From: Tepidimonas sp. UBA997
GTDB taxonomy: Bacteria; Pseudomonadota; Gammaproteobacteria; Burkholderiales; Burkholderiaceae_C
Direction of reading: 5' to 3'
Length of the DNA stretch: 36,452 nt
Assembly (NCBI GenBank): GCA_002291945.1
Contig: DBAZ01000050.1
Location: 22,558 to 59,009 of the forward strand
Shown: piece by piece, positions 26,027 to 34,554 of the stretch
Position numbering within the stretch: the first letter of the stretch is position 1
How the letters are laid out: each line of letters starts with the position of its first letter
Made by a program: the position numbers and the translations under genes
Notes under the pieces: generated by a model
Database searches by the model: none
Told to the model about the DNA's origin: nothing
Seen by the model: the letters and a program-made list of their open reading frames with translations, nothing else

Positions 26027-27292
26027 ATGCACCTGAACGAACTCAAAGCCCTTCATGTTTCTGAAGTGCTCAAGCAGGCCGAAGCCCTCGAAATCGAAAA
26101 CACTGGCCGCATGCGCAAGCAGGAACTGATGTTTGCCATCATCAAGAAGCGGGCCAAAACGGGGGAACAGGTGTTTGCCGACGGCATTCTGGAGGTGCTG
26201 CCCGACGGCTTCGGTTTCCTGCGCAACATGGACACGAGTTTCACCGCGTCCACCGACGACATCTACATTTCACCGAGCCAGATCCGCCGCTTCAACCTGC
26301 ACACCGGCGACATGATCGAAGGCGAGGTGCGTACCCCCAAAGATGGCGAGCGTTACTTCGCGCTCAACAAGCTCGACAAGATCAACGGCCTGCCGCCGGA
26401 GCAGAACAAACACAAGATCATGTTCGAAAACCTCACGCCGCTGTTTCCCAAGGAGCAGATGCGTCTGGAGCGCGACGCCTTCAAAGGCGAGGAAAACATC
26501 ACGGGTCGGGTGATCGACATCATCGCGCCGATCGGCAAAGGGCAGCGCGCCCTGATCGTGGCACCGCCAAAAAGCGGCAAAACGGTGATGATGCAATCGA
26601 TGGCGCACGCCATCACCGCCAACTACCCCGAAGTCACGCTGATGGTGCTGCTGGTCGATGAGCGCCCCGAAGAAGTGACCGAGATGCAGCGCACGGTGCG
26701 CGGCGACGTGATTGCCTCCACCTTCGACGAACCGGCTACCCGGCATGTCCATGTGGCCGAAATGGTGATCGAGCGCGCCAAACGGCTGGTTGAACTCAAG
26801 AAGGACGTGGTGATCCTGCTCGACTCCATCACCCGTCTGGCGCGGGCCTACAACAACGTGCTGCCTTCGTCGGGCAAAGTGCTCACCGGCGGTGTCGATG
26901 CCAACGCCCTGCAACGCCCCAAGCGCTTCTTCGGTGCGGCGCGCAACGTGGAAGAAGGCGGCTCGCTGACCATCATCGCCACCGCGCTGATCGACACCGG
27001 CAGCCGCATGGACGAGGTGATCTTTGAAGAATTCAAGGGCACCGGCAACAGCGAACTGCACCTGGACCGCCGCCTGTACGAAAAACGCGTATTCCCAGCC
27101 ATCCAGCTCAACCGCAGCGGCACCCGGCGTGAAGAACTGCTGCTGGCCCCGGAGATTCTGCAGAAAACCCGCATCCTGCGCCAGTTCATGTACAACATGG
27201 ACGAAATCGAATCCATGGAAATGGTGCTCAAGAGCATGCGCCAGACCAAGAACAACCATGAGTTCTTCGACCTCATGCGTCGTGGGGGCTGA
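26027..27292 (+). CDS. rho: Transcription termination factor Rho
   Basis: The hexameric RNA-dependent ATPase that ends transcription at Rho-dependent sites. The 421 residues cover the N-terminal helical domain (MHLNELKALHVSEVL), the cold-shock-like primary RNA site (GILEVLPDGFGFLR, then DDIYISPSQIRRF), Walker A APPKSGKT at about 179-186, Walker B VVILLDSITRLARAYN, the Q-loop LTGGVDANAL and R-loop GSLTIIATALIDTGSRMD. No Asn/Arg-rich insertion is present. The ATG at 26027 has GGAG seven bases upstream. Confidence 0.98.
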   Translation: MHLNELKALHVSEVLKQAEALEIENTGRMRKQELMFAIIKKRAKTGEQVFADGILEVLPDGFGFLRNMDTSFTASTDDIYISPSQIRRFNLHTGDMIEGEVRTPKDGERYFALNKLDKINGLPPEQNKHKIMFENLTPLFPKEQMRLERDAFKGEENITGRVIDIIAPIGKGQRALIVAPPKSGKTVMMQSMAHAITANYPEVTLMVLLVDERPEEVTEMQRTVRGDVIASTFDEPATRHVHVAEMVIERAKRLVELKKDVVILLDSITRLARAYNNVLPSSGKVLTGGVDANALQRPKRFFGAARNVEEGGSLTIIATALIDTGSRMDEVIFEEFKGTGNSELHLDRRLYEKRVFPAIQLNRSGTRREELLLAPEILQKTRILRQFMYNMDEIESMEMVLKSMRQTKNNHEFFDLMRRGG

Positions 27293-27336
27293 TCGGTTCG
27301 ATCGAGCGGCGCGTCATTGGTCTGGCACACACAGGT

Positions 27337-27361
27337 TTGACACCTCTGAAAACGTTATAAT
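27337..27361 (+). promoter_or_regulatory. Promoter of rpmE2
   Basis: A perfect TATAAT (27356-27361) lies 67 bases before the rpmE2 ATG. A perfect TTGACA (27337-27342) is also present but only 13 bases away, shorter than the usual 16-18, so the true -35 contact may lie elsewhere or the promoter may be weak. Confidence 0.5.
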
Positions 27362-27428
27362 CAAAGGCTACGCGGAAAGTGCGCCGGATGGGCCGGCTGC
27401 GGCTGCCGCAAGCACCAAGGAATCAGCC

Positions 27429-27683
27429 ATGAAAGAAGGCATACACCCCAACTACCGCGACGTTTGCTTCGTGGACTTGTCCAACGGCTTCCAGTTCGTG
27501 ACCCGTTCTTGCGTCAACACCAAAGAAACCGTCAAGCTCGACGATGGCCGTCAACTGCCCCTGTTCAAGCTCGATACCTCCAGCGAGTCGCACCCTTTTT
27601 ACACCGGTACGCAGAAAAGCGTGGACAACATGGGGGGCCGCGTCGAGAAATTCCGCAACCGCTTTGCCCGCGCCTCGAAGTAA
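27429..27683 (+). CDS. rpmE2: Ribosomal protein L31, type B
   Basis: An 84-residue large-subunit protein. MKEGIHPNYRDVCFVD, the central ETVKLDDG and the signature SSESHPFYTGTQK mark the type B (long, zinc-free) form; the CxxC pair of zinc-binding L31 is absent, though two unrelated cysteines (13 and 28) occur. AAGGA precedes the ATG by six to seven bases. The gene has its own -10 box and a strong terminator, so it is probably a single-gene unit between rho and the glycosyltransferase gene. In some bacteria type B L31 replaces the zinc form when zinc is scarce; whether a second copy exists cannot be seen here. Confidence 0.95.
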   Translation: MKEGIHPNYRDVCFVDLSNGFQFVTRSCVNTKETVKLDDGRQLPLFKLDTSSESHPFYTGTQKSVDNMGGRVEKFRNRFARASK

Positions 27684-27703
27684 CCGCTTCTTTGCCCCCC
27701 ACA

Positions 27704-27726
27704 AGCAGCCACCGGCTGCTTTTTTT
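27704..27726 (+). terminator. Factor-independent terminator of rpmE2
   Basis: AGCAGCC, loop ACC, GGCTGCT forms a perfect seven-pair stem leading straight into seven T, 21 bases after the rpmE2 stop. Confidence 0.9.
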
Positions 27727-27764
27727 ATGGCCAGCGCCCTCCTCATCCACGGTATAGTTTTCTG

Positions 27765-29489
27765 GTGATTCGCCCCACTCCCGCCATCGTCACGCAACTG
27801 GCTGCGCGCCGCCTCCCCCGCTGGGTGTTGATCCTGATGGGTGTGCTGTACGTGGTGCCCGGTTTTCTGGGTCGTGACCCCTGGCGCAATGACGATCTGG
27901 CCGCGTTCGGCGTCATGCTGGAACTGGCCACGGGCCGCAGCGACTGGTGGCAACCGAGCCTGCTGGGTGAACCGGCCATCACGGCCGGCTGGCTGCCCTA
28001 CTGGCTGGGTGCCTGGTCGATACAGCTGTTCGGGTTTCTGCCTGCCGATCTGGCTGCCAAGCTGCCGTTTGCCGCCCTGCTGCTGCTCACCATGGCCAGC
28101 ACCTGGTACGCTGTGCTGCACCTCGCACGCCTGCCCAGCGCCCAGCCGGTGGCCTTTGCCTTTGGGGGACAGGCCCACCCGGTTGACTATGCCCGGGCCA
28201 CGGCAGACGCCGCCCTCCTGGCCCTGGTTGCCAGCCTCGGGGTCGTGATGCTGGTTCATGAAACCACCGTGGATGCCGCACGATTGGCTTTTTTGACGCT
28301 GGCATTTCACGCGACAGCACGAACCCTCAGCCCTTATGTGCGCTCACATGTGAAAACCGTGACGCTGTGGTGGATCGCAGCCTTTGGTCTGGCATGGAGT
28401 GGCGTTCCGGGCTTGGCGCTGGCTGTGGGGTTATTGGGATGGGTGCCCCTCCTGAATAGCTGGTTGTCCCAAGCCAGACTCCTGCCCAACGCAAAGGCTC
28501 TGCCGCTCGGGGTGCTGAGTGCAGGCTTGGCGGGCTCCGTGCTGGCTGTGGCATCCGCCCTGTGGGCTGGCGCTGCATGGCACCCCCACAGTTGGGTGCT
28601 TGCGGACTGGCTGAATCTGGATTCTTGGCAGCGATGGGGTCGATTGCTGCTGTGGTTCACCTGGCCGACGGGCTTGCTGGCGTTGTGGTCCGTATGGACG
28701 TGGCGTAAGCATTGGTACTGTGCACACTGGTTCGTTCCTGTGCTGTGGGCCAGTGTGCTAGGTCTGCTGGCCTGGCTGGACGGCGGGCGTGACCGCACCT
28801 TGCTGCTGGCCATGCCCATGCTGGCGGCCCTGGCGGCCTTTTCACTGCCGACCCTGCGCAGATCTGCCTCCGCCTGGCTAGACTGGTTTTCGGTGTTGTT
28901 TTTCACCGGCGGTGCCATCATCATCTGGGTGATCTGGATCGCCACGATGACGGGCACCCCGGCCGAACCGGCCGCCAATGTCGCCAAGTTGATGCCCCTT
29001 TTCACGCCGAGTTGGCAGCCTGTGCTGTTGGTACCCGCCCTGATGATCACCGTCGGCTGGCTGGCAGTGATAGTCTGGCGTGTCGGCAGACACCGCCCGG
29101 CGCTGTGGAAAACGCTGGTGTTGTCCGCCAGCGGTTTTACCTTGTGCTGGGTGCTTCTGATGACCTTGTGGCTGCCCATGCTGAATCACGGTATGGGTCA
29201 GGCATCGATTTCTGAGCGTGTGGCACGGCAGATTCCACCCGGTCAGTGTGTCGTGGTCCATGGACTCAGTCACGCGCAAATCGCCGGCCTTCTCTATCAC
29301 ACGCCGCTGGAGTTGCATCGTCACCATCCGACCGGGGCGCTTGAATGTGACTGGCTGGTCACTGTCGTGCGGACAAGATTGCCCTCCCCACCGTCCGGAC
29401 TCGATGACGCGCAATGGCAGTTGGTGGAACGCATCCCCCGACTCCGAGAAAACCGTGAAATGTGGCTGATCTACCAGCGTGTTCAATGA
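27765..29489 (+). CDS. Membrane glycosyltransferase-like protein, GT-C/ArnT type
   Basis: A 574-residue polytopic membrane protein with about eleven hydrophobic segments. The first periplasmic loop reads GRDPWRNDDLAAFGVMLELA, then WWQPSLLGEPAITAGWLPYWLGA, matching the layout of ArnT/PMT-like GT-C enzymes (acidic residues after helix 1, then the PYWLGA motif). Such enzymes transfer sugars from polyprenyl-phosphate carriers to lipid A, glycans or proteins; the acceptor here is unknown. The C-terminal 90 residues form a soluble, probably periplasmic tail. The start is GTG at 27765, with TATAGT seven bases upstream and no Shine-Dalgarno site; ATG 27837 is a less likely alternative because it would remove the basic N-terminus. 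It converges on phoR with eight bases between. Confidence 0.75.
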   Translation: MIRPTPAIVTQLAARRLPRWVLILMGVLYVVPGFLGRDPWRNDDLAAFGVMLELATGRSDWWQPSLLGEPAITAGWLPYWLGAWSIQLFGFLPADLAAKLPFAALLLLTMASTWYAVLHLARLPSAQPVAFAFGGQAHPVDYARATADAALLALVASLGVVMLVHETTVDAARLAFLTLAFHATARTLSPYVRSHVKTVTLWWIAAFGLAWSGVPGLALAVGLLGWVPLLNSWLSQARLLPNAKALPLGVLSAGLAGSVLAVASALWAGAAWHPHSWVLADWLNLDSWQRWGRLLLWFTWPTGLLALWSVWTWRKHWYCAHWFVPVLWASVLGLLAWLDGGRDRTLLLAMPMLAALAAFSLPTLRRSASAWLDWFSVLFFTGGAIIIWVIWIATMTGTPAEPAANVAKLMPLFTPSWQPVLLVPALMITVGWLAVIVWRVGRHRPALWKTLVLSASGFTLCWVLLMTLWLPMLNHGMGQASISERVARQIPPGQCVVVHGLSHAQIAGLLYHTPLELHRHHPTGALECDWLVTVVRTRLPSPPSGLDDAQWQLVERIPRLRENREMWLIYQRVQ

Positions 29490-29497
29490 CGATGCCA

Positions 29498-30811
29498 TCA
29501 GGCGGTGATGACGCGGCTGGGCGGCAAGGAAATGGCAAAGAGGGACCCTTTGCCGAGCGTGCTCTGAACCAGCATCTGCCCCCCGTGTCGTTGGGCGACA
29601 TGTTTGACGATGGCAAGACCCAGACCCGTTCCTCCGGTTTCACGTGAACGGCTGCGGTCGACGCGGTAGAAGCGCTCCGTCAGGCGAGGCAAATGTTCAG
29701 CCGCAATCCCTGGGCCGTTGTCTTCCACAAAAAACTCAACGCCATCGTTCGCCAGCAATCGCCAGCCCACCTTCACGGTACTGCCTGCGGGCGTATGGCG
29801 GACCGCATTGTTCAGCAGATTCGTCATGGCACTGACCAGTTCGGAGCGCGAACCGGCAATCTCGAAGGACGGGCTGTCCCATACGATCCACTGATGCTGA
29901 CCATCCGAGAGAAGGTCTGACAAGGCACGCGACTCGTTGAGCGCCTGCTGCAGAAGGTCGTCGCCTCGCATCCACTCCGAGGAACCGGGAATCGGGCTGC
30001 CTTCGAGCCGCGACAAGGTCAGCAGGTCGCTGACGAGGCCTTGCATGCGCTGGGCATGGGCTTCCATCAGCCGCAGATAACGTTCACGCTCATCGTCGGA
30101 CAGGGGAAGGGTCAGCAGCGTCTCGATGAAGCCTGAAATCACAGTCAGGGGCGTGCGGATTTCGTGCGAAACGTTAGCCACGAAATCGCGCCGCATCGCT
30201 TCGGCCTGCTCAAGGGCCGTCACGTCCCGCGTCAGCATGAGGCGCCTGCCCTTGCCGTACACATGGATGTAAATGGAAATGCGATGAGGGTGCCCGGGCA
30301 GGGCATCGCGTCCATCAATCTCGACCGATTTCGAGTAATCACCCTGATTCAGGAATGCGATGAAGGCGGGATCACGAATAAGGTTGCGTATCTGTTGATG
30401 GAGGTCGCGCTTCGAATCAAAGCCCAGATGCTGCGCCGCCGTGAAGTTGCACCACTCGATGTGTGCATTGCGATCGAGCATGACCACGCCATTCGGCGAA
30501 GCTTGCAATGCCGACAGAAACTCCTGAAGTCGGGCATCGCTTTTGCGCGCTTTGCGATTCAAGACTTTGAAGCCCTTGCGCGCTCGCTCGATCACTTCCT
30601 CCCACACACCGGAGGTTGAAGGCGCAAGAGAGGCATTGCCGTGTCGCAACCAGGACAGCACCCGAGCCGCACGGAAGTTGTCCATCAATATCCAGCCACT
30701 GGCCCCCAGCAGACACCCCACGACAGGTGCCCATTGCGATGAGCCCAGCAAAGCCGCCAGCCAGCCCCCAATCAGCGTGAGTGACAACAGCTCAACACAG
30801 CGGCGGATCAT
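29498..30811 (-). CDS. phoR: Phosphate-regulon sensor histidine kinase PhoR
   Basis: The membrane kinase that, with PstSCAB and PhoU, reports phosphate limitation and phosphorylates PhoB. The 437 residues have two N-terminal membrane helices (about 7-45) with almost no periplasmic loop, a basic linker, a PAS domain (about 98-200), the HisKA phosphoacceptor His216 in FVANVSHEIRTPL, and the HATPase_c domain with N box NLLNNAVRHTPAG, G1 VEDNGPGI and G2 GGTGLGLAIVKH. Its ATG overlaps the phoB stop (ATGA), so the pair is cotranscribed and translationally coupled. Confidence 0.96.
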   Translation of the reverse strand: MIRRCVELLSLTLIGGWLAALLGSSQWAPVVGCLLGASGWILMDNFRAARVLSWLRHGNASLAPSTSGVWEEVIERARKGFKVLNRKARKSDARLQEFLSALQASPNGVVMLDRNAHIEWCNFTAAQHLGFDSKRDLHQQIRNLIRDPAFIAFLNQGDYSKSVEIDGRDALPGHPHRISIYIHVYGKGRRLMLTRDVTALEQAEAMRRDFVANVSHEIRTPLTVISGFIETLLTLPLSDDERERYLRLMEAHAQRMQGLVSDLLTLSRLEGSPIPGSSEWMRGDDLLQQALNESRALSDLLSDGQHQWIVWDSPSFEIAGSRSELVSAMTNLLNNAVRHTPAGSTVKVGWRLLANDGVEFFVEDNGPGIAAEHLPRLTERFYRVDRSRSRETGGTGLGLAIVKHVAQRHGGQMLVQSTLGKGSLFAISLPPSRVITA

Positions 30812-31536
30812 GCGGGGGACGAGGTGCTCGACGCTTTGGAAGCATTGGCACCTTGTGCGGTGATGCGATAGCCGGCACCACGCACGGTCTCGATCATGCC
30901 GCCTGCTGCGCCCAGAGATTCGCGCAAACGTTTGACGTGAACGTCCACCGTCCGCTCCTCGATGAACACGTGATCACCCCAGACGCGGTCCAGCAATGAC
31001 CCGCGGGTGTGCACGCGCTCAGGGTGCTTGAGCAGGTAGTGAAGCAATTTGAACTCTGTGGGCCCGACCTTCAGCTCTGCGCCATCGAGCACAACGCGGT
31101 AGGTGGCAGCATCCAGAGTCAGTGGGCCCAGTTGGACCGTGTCATTGACAATTTCCGGTGCGCGACGACGCAAGACGGCGCGGATACGTGCCAGCATTTC
31201 CTGCGTCGAGAAAGGTTTGGTGATGTAGTCGTCTGCACCGGCATCCAGCCCCTGGACTTTGTCGTTTTCCTCGGTGCGTGCCGTCAGCATGATGATGGGC
31301 ACCGTCTTGATGCGTTCTTGCTGGCGCCAGCGCTTGGCCAGCGAGACGCCGCTTTCACCCGGCAGCATCCAGTCCAACAGAATGACGTCAGGCAAGATCG
31401 AATCAATTTCGCGCTGAGCGGCCTCGCCATCGAACACCACAGTCGGGGCGAACCCGTTATGCCTCAGATTGACGGCAATGAGTTCGGCAATCGAGGACTC
31501 GTCTTCGACGATGAGGACGCGCGGCAGCTTTCTCAT
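30808..31536 (-). CDS. phoB: Phosphate-regulon response regulator PhoB
   Basis: An OmpR-family regulator activating Pho-box promoters. The 242 residues comprise a receiver domain (Asp55 phosphoacceptor in VILLDWMLPG, acidic pair Glu11-Asp12, and the TKPFS lysine) and a winged-helix DNA-binding domain (VGPTEFKLLHYLLKHPERV, then RTVDVHVKRLRESLG and VRGAGYRI). A 15-residue Ala/Ser tail is extra. The start overlaps the phoU stop and the stop overlaps the phoR start, placing it in a coupled phoU-phoB-phoR chain. No Pho box is visible because the operon promoter lies beyond the window. Confidence 0.97.
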   Translation of the reverse strand: MRKLPRVLIVEDESSIAELIAVNLRHNGFAPTVVFDGEAAQREIDSILPDVILLDWMLPGESGVSLAKRWRQQERIKTVPIIMLTARTEENDKVQGLDAGADDYITKPFSTQEMLARIRAVLRRRAPEIVNDTVQLGPLTLDAATYRVVLDGAELKVGPTEFKLLHYLLKHPERVHTRGSLLDRVWGDHVFIEERTVDVHVKRLRESLGAAGGMIETVRGAGYRITAQGANASKASSTSSPA

Positions 31537-32234
31537 TGGATGACGGCGGCCCGTTCTTCGCGGGTCGCGTGACGGATGTCGGCACCTTTGACGACGTAAA
31601 TCGTGGCTTCGGCGATGTTCTTGGCGTGATCACCCACCCGTTCGATGGCTTTGGCGAGGAACAGCAAATTGATGCTGCTGCCTATGGTGCGCGGGTCTTC
31701 CATCATGTAGGTGATGAGCTTGCGCAAATAACCGTCGTATTCTTGGTCGAGCAGGTCATCGTGGTTGATGATGTTGAGCGCGGCTTCCACATCGAGCCGG
31801 GCAAAGGCATCCAGCGTCAGGTGCAGGGAATTGGCGCAATGCTGTGCGCTCAGCACCAGATCAGACAAAGGCAGCGAACGCTGGGCACCGGATTCAATGA
31901 CCAATTTGATCATCCGAGCCATGCGGCTGATTTCATCGCCAGCGCGCTCCAGATTCACGATCACGCGCGAAATGCCGACCAGCAGACGCAAGTCACGCGC
32001 GGTCGGCTGGCGACGGCACATGATGGAGGTGATCTCGTGGTCGATGTCGACATCCATGCGGTTGACTTCGCGCTCGGTCGCTAGGACCTGCTCGGCTTCG
32101 TCGATCGACAACTCATGGATGGCTTTGATGGAGTGCCGAATCTGCAGCTCGACCAGTCCGCCCATTTCAAGGACGCGGGTCGATATGCTGTTGAGCTCAG
32201 CATCGTACTGACTGGATAGGTGTTTATGATTCAT
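31533..32234 (-). CDS. phoU: Phosphate signalling protein PhoU
   Basis: A 233-residue protein of two homologous three-helix PhoU repeats: first LSSQYDAELNSISTRVLEMGGLVELQI with ERAGDEISRMARM, and then a second half with AIERVGDHAKNIAEATIYVVKG. The two E/D-rich motifs bind metal ions in known structures. It links the Pst transporter to PhoR and keeps the regulon off when phosphate is plentiful. Start at 32234 (MNHKHLSSQ) is the family start; the open frame upstream reads through pstB in another frame and is not coding. It lies 65 bases after pstB. Confidence 0.97.
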   Translation of the reverse strand: MNHKHLSSQYDAELNSISTRVLEMGGLVELQIRHSIKAIHELSIDEAEQVLATEREVNRMDVDIDHEITSIMCRRQPTARDLRLLVGISRVIVNLERAGDEISRMARMIKLVIESGAQRSLPLSDLVLSAQHCANSLHLTLDAFARLDVEAALNIINHDDLLDQEYDGYLRKLITYMMEDPRTIGSSINLLFLAKAIERVGDHAKNIAEATIYVVKGADIRHATREERAAVIQ

Positions 32235-32299
32235 GGCAAAACTTGGATCGGGAAGCAGCGAAAAAGGTCGGAGCGCTGCTGCAAAACGCGCTGGGTGCC

Positions 32300-33166
32300 T
32301 CAGCCGAAGCGGCCGGTCACGTAATCTTCGGTCTTCTGCTCTTTCGGGTTGATGAAGATCTGATCGGTCGGGCCGACCTCGATCAGGTTGCCCAAATGGA
32401 AAAAGGCGGTGCGGTCGGCCACACGGGCGGCCTGCTGCATATTGTGCGTCACGATCACGATCGTGTAGTTGGATTTCAGGTCGTGTATCAGTTCCTCGAT
32501 CCGCGCCGTGGCAATCGGGTCGAGCGCCGAGCAGGGTTCGTCCATCAGAATGATGTCGGGGTTGATGGCAATGGCGCGGGCAATGCACAGGCGTTGCTGC
32601 TGCCCCCCCGACAAGCCGGTACCCGGTGAACTCAGCCGGTCTTTCACTTCCTCCCAGATGCCGGCGCGGCGCAGGCTGGACTCCACGATCTCATCCAGAT
32701 CGCTTTTGGAGCGAGCCAGACCATGCAGGCGAGGCGCGTAGGCGATGTTCTCGAAAATCGATTTCGGGAACGGGTTGGGTTTCTGGAATACCATGCCCAC
32801 TTGGGCGCGCAACAGCACCACGTCGAGCTTGGGGTCATAGATGTCACGATCATCGACGGTGATGAGTCCGGTCACGCGGGCACCGGCGACGGTGTCGTTC
32901 ATGCGGTTGATGCAGCGCAGGAAGGTGGATTTTCCGCAGCCGGACGGCCCGATCAGGGCCACCACCTCGTTCTGATGAATGTCCAGATGAACGCCGTTGA
33001 GGGCCTGGTTGTCGTTGTAAAACACTTTCACGTTTTCGGCGTGAATCTTGACCGGGGCCTGCGGCTTTCCGGTCGTTTTCGTCGAGACAAAGGTATCGGC
33101 ACTCAAACCAGGCAATTTCTTGGCTGACTGGGTTTCGGGATTGGTCATGACTTCGTTTCCAAACAT
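32300..33166 (-). CDS. pstB: Phosphate ABC transporter ATP-binding protein PstB
   Basis: The ATPase of the high-affinity phosphate importer. It has Walker A GPSGCGKST (residues 73-81), Q-loop VFQKPNPFPKS, signature LSGGQQQRLCIARA, Walker B IILMDEPCSALD and the switch His in THNM. The ABC core begins near residue 41; the first 40 residues are a Lys/Thr-rich extension not needed for the fold. The ATG at 33166 has AGGTGG five bases upstream, which favours it over a GTG at 33175 or an ATG at 33148. It starts two bases after the pstA stop. Confidence 0.96.
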   Translation of the reverse strand: MFGNEVMTNPETQSAKKLPGLSADTFVSTKTTGKPQAPVKIHAENVKVFYNDNQALNGVHLDIHQNEVVALIGPSGCGKSTFLRCINRMNDTVAGARVTGLITVDDRDIYDPKLDVVLLRAQVGMVFQKPNPFPKSIFENIAYAPRLHGLARSKSDLDEIVESSLRRAGIWEEVKDRLSSPGTGLSGGQQQRLCIARAIAINPDIILMDEPCSALDPIATARIEELIHDLKSNYTIVIVTHNMQQAARVADRTAFFHLGNLIEVGPTDQIFINPKEQKTEDYVTGRFG

Positions 33167-33168
33167 GG

Positions 33169-34554
33169 TTACCACCTGGTTTCAAATCTCTTGCGCAGCC
33201 AGATGGCCAGCGAATTGAGCGCGAGCATCACGGCAAGCAGGACGATGATCGCAGCCGATGTGCGACCCTCGAAGAAGTTCCTCAGCTCGTTGCCCTGCCA
33301 CAGGTAAATCTGCACCGGCAAAGCGGTGGATTGTTCAAAAGGCGATTGGGGGATATGGGCCACAAAGGCGCTCATGCCGATCAGCAGCAGCGGGGCCGTT
33401 TCGCCGATCGCCTGCGCCACACCGATGATGCTGGCGGTCAGGATGCCGGGGATGGCCAGCGGCAGCACGTGCCCGGTGATGGCCTGCACTTTGGACGCCC
33501 CTAGGGCCATCGCCCCCTCGCGTATCGAGGGGGGAATGGCTTTCAGGGTGGAGCGGGTGGCGATGATCACGGTCGGCAAGGTCATCAGCGACAGCACCAA
33601 GCCACCGACCACCGGTGCCGACATGGGCAACTTGAACCACAAGATGAACACCGCCGCGCCCAGAATACCGAACACGATGGACGGCACGGCAGCCAAGTTG
33701 TTGATATTGACTTCGATCAGGTCGGTGAAGCGATTCTTGGGCGCAAACTCTTCGAGGTATATGGCCGTTGCCACCCCGATCGGCACCGACAGCACAATCA
33801 CGATCACCATCATGAACAGGGTGCCGACGAAGGCGCCCGCCAGACCGGCTGAAGCCATCGAACTGCGCGAGTCCGGATTCATGAACAAGGCCGTGCTGAA
33901 GCGGTTCTGGATGACGCCCTGCTCGTACAACTGATCCGCCCAAGCGCGTGTCTGGGGCATGAGTTGCTGCCTGTCGTCTGGCAAGCTGCGGTCGATATTG
34001 CCTTTGAGCCAGACATCGACGTTGGCGTCTGTCAGCAAGCTCAGTGTGACGGTCTGACCCACGATGCCAGGGTTGGCCGCCAGCTTGTCACGCAAGGCAA
34101 ACAGTTCGCCTGAGGTGACTAGGGCCAGTGCCGCCTCGGGGTTTTGCGTGGCTTCGGGGATGTGGCGGGCAATCCCGTTGAGCAGCAGACCGTTGAAATC
34201 AACGAACATGAGTTCGTTGGTCCAGTTGTCGCGGGCATTCTTGTACTCGGCGTCGGACGCGAAGTCGCTGCGCACGGGTGGCGGTTGAACCTGGATCACT
34301 TCACGATCGAAGGTGATTTCCAAGTCGATCTCGGTCTGCCAGAAGGCAGGAAAACCGCGCGCCATGATGCTGGCAAACAAAATGGCGACCAGCAACAGCG
34401 CAATCGATATCGCGCTCACGCCTAGCATACGGAAACCGATTTCCTTGTGCCTGCGCATCTTCAACGATTTTTCGACCTTGGCTTGCACCGAGGCGTACCC
34501 ACGAACCGGCTTTTTATCCATACCAGGAATCGACGACATGGTTTTCTTACTCAT
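33169..34554 (-). CDS. pstA: Phosphate ABC transporter permease PstA, long form with DUF3333 region
   Basis: An inner-membrane permease of 461 residues, much longer than the roughly 300 of E. coli PstA. A cytoplasmic basic N-terminus and one membrane helix (about 43-65) are followed by an extracytoplasmic region of about 160 residues (66-230, DUF3333 type). The usual MetI-type permease domain follows, with the EAA loop EGAMALGASKVQAITGHVLP that contacts PstB. Its start overlaps the pstC stop by eight bases. Confidence 0.95.
   Translation of the reverse strand: MSKKTMSSIPGMDKKPVRGYASVQAKVEKSLKMRRHKEIGFRMLGVSAISIALLLVAILFASIMARGFPAFWQTEIDLEITFDREVIQVQPPPVRSDFASDAEYKNARDNWTNELMFVDFNGLLLNGIARHIPEATQNPEAALALVTSGELFALRDKLAANPGIVGQTVTLSLLTDANVDVWLKGNIDRSLPDDRQQLMPQTRAWADQLYEQGVIQNRFSTALFMNPDSRSSMASAGLAGAFVGTLFMMVIVIVLSVPIGVATAIYLEEFAPKNRFTDLIEVNINNLAAVPSIVFGILGAAVFILWFKLPMSAPVVGGLVLSLMTLPTVIIATRSTLKAIPPSIREGAMALGASKVQAITGHVLPLAIPGILTASIIGVAQAIGETAPLLLIGMSAFVAHIPQSPFEQSTALPVQIYLWQGNELRNFFEGRTSAAIIVLLAVMLALNSLAIWLRKRFETRW

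Noticed and set aside
29490..29497. Shared terminator between the glycosyltransferase gene and phoR
   Set aside because: Only eight bases separate the convergent stops and no stem with T-tract is visible on either side.
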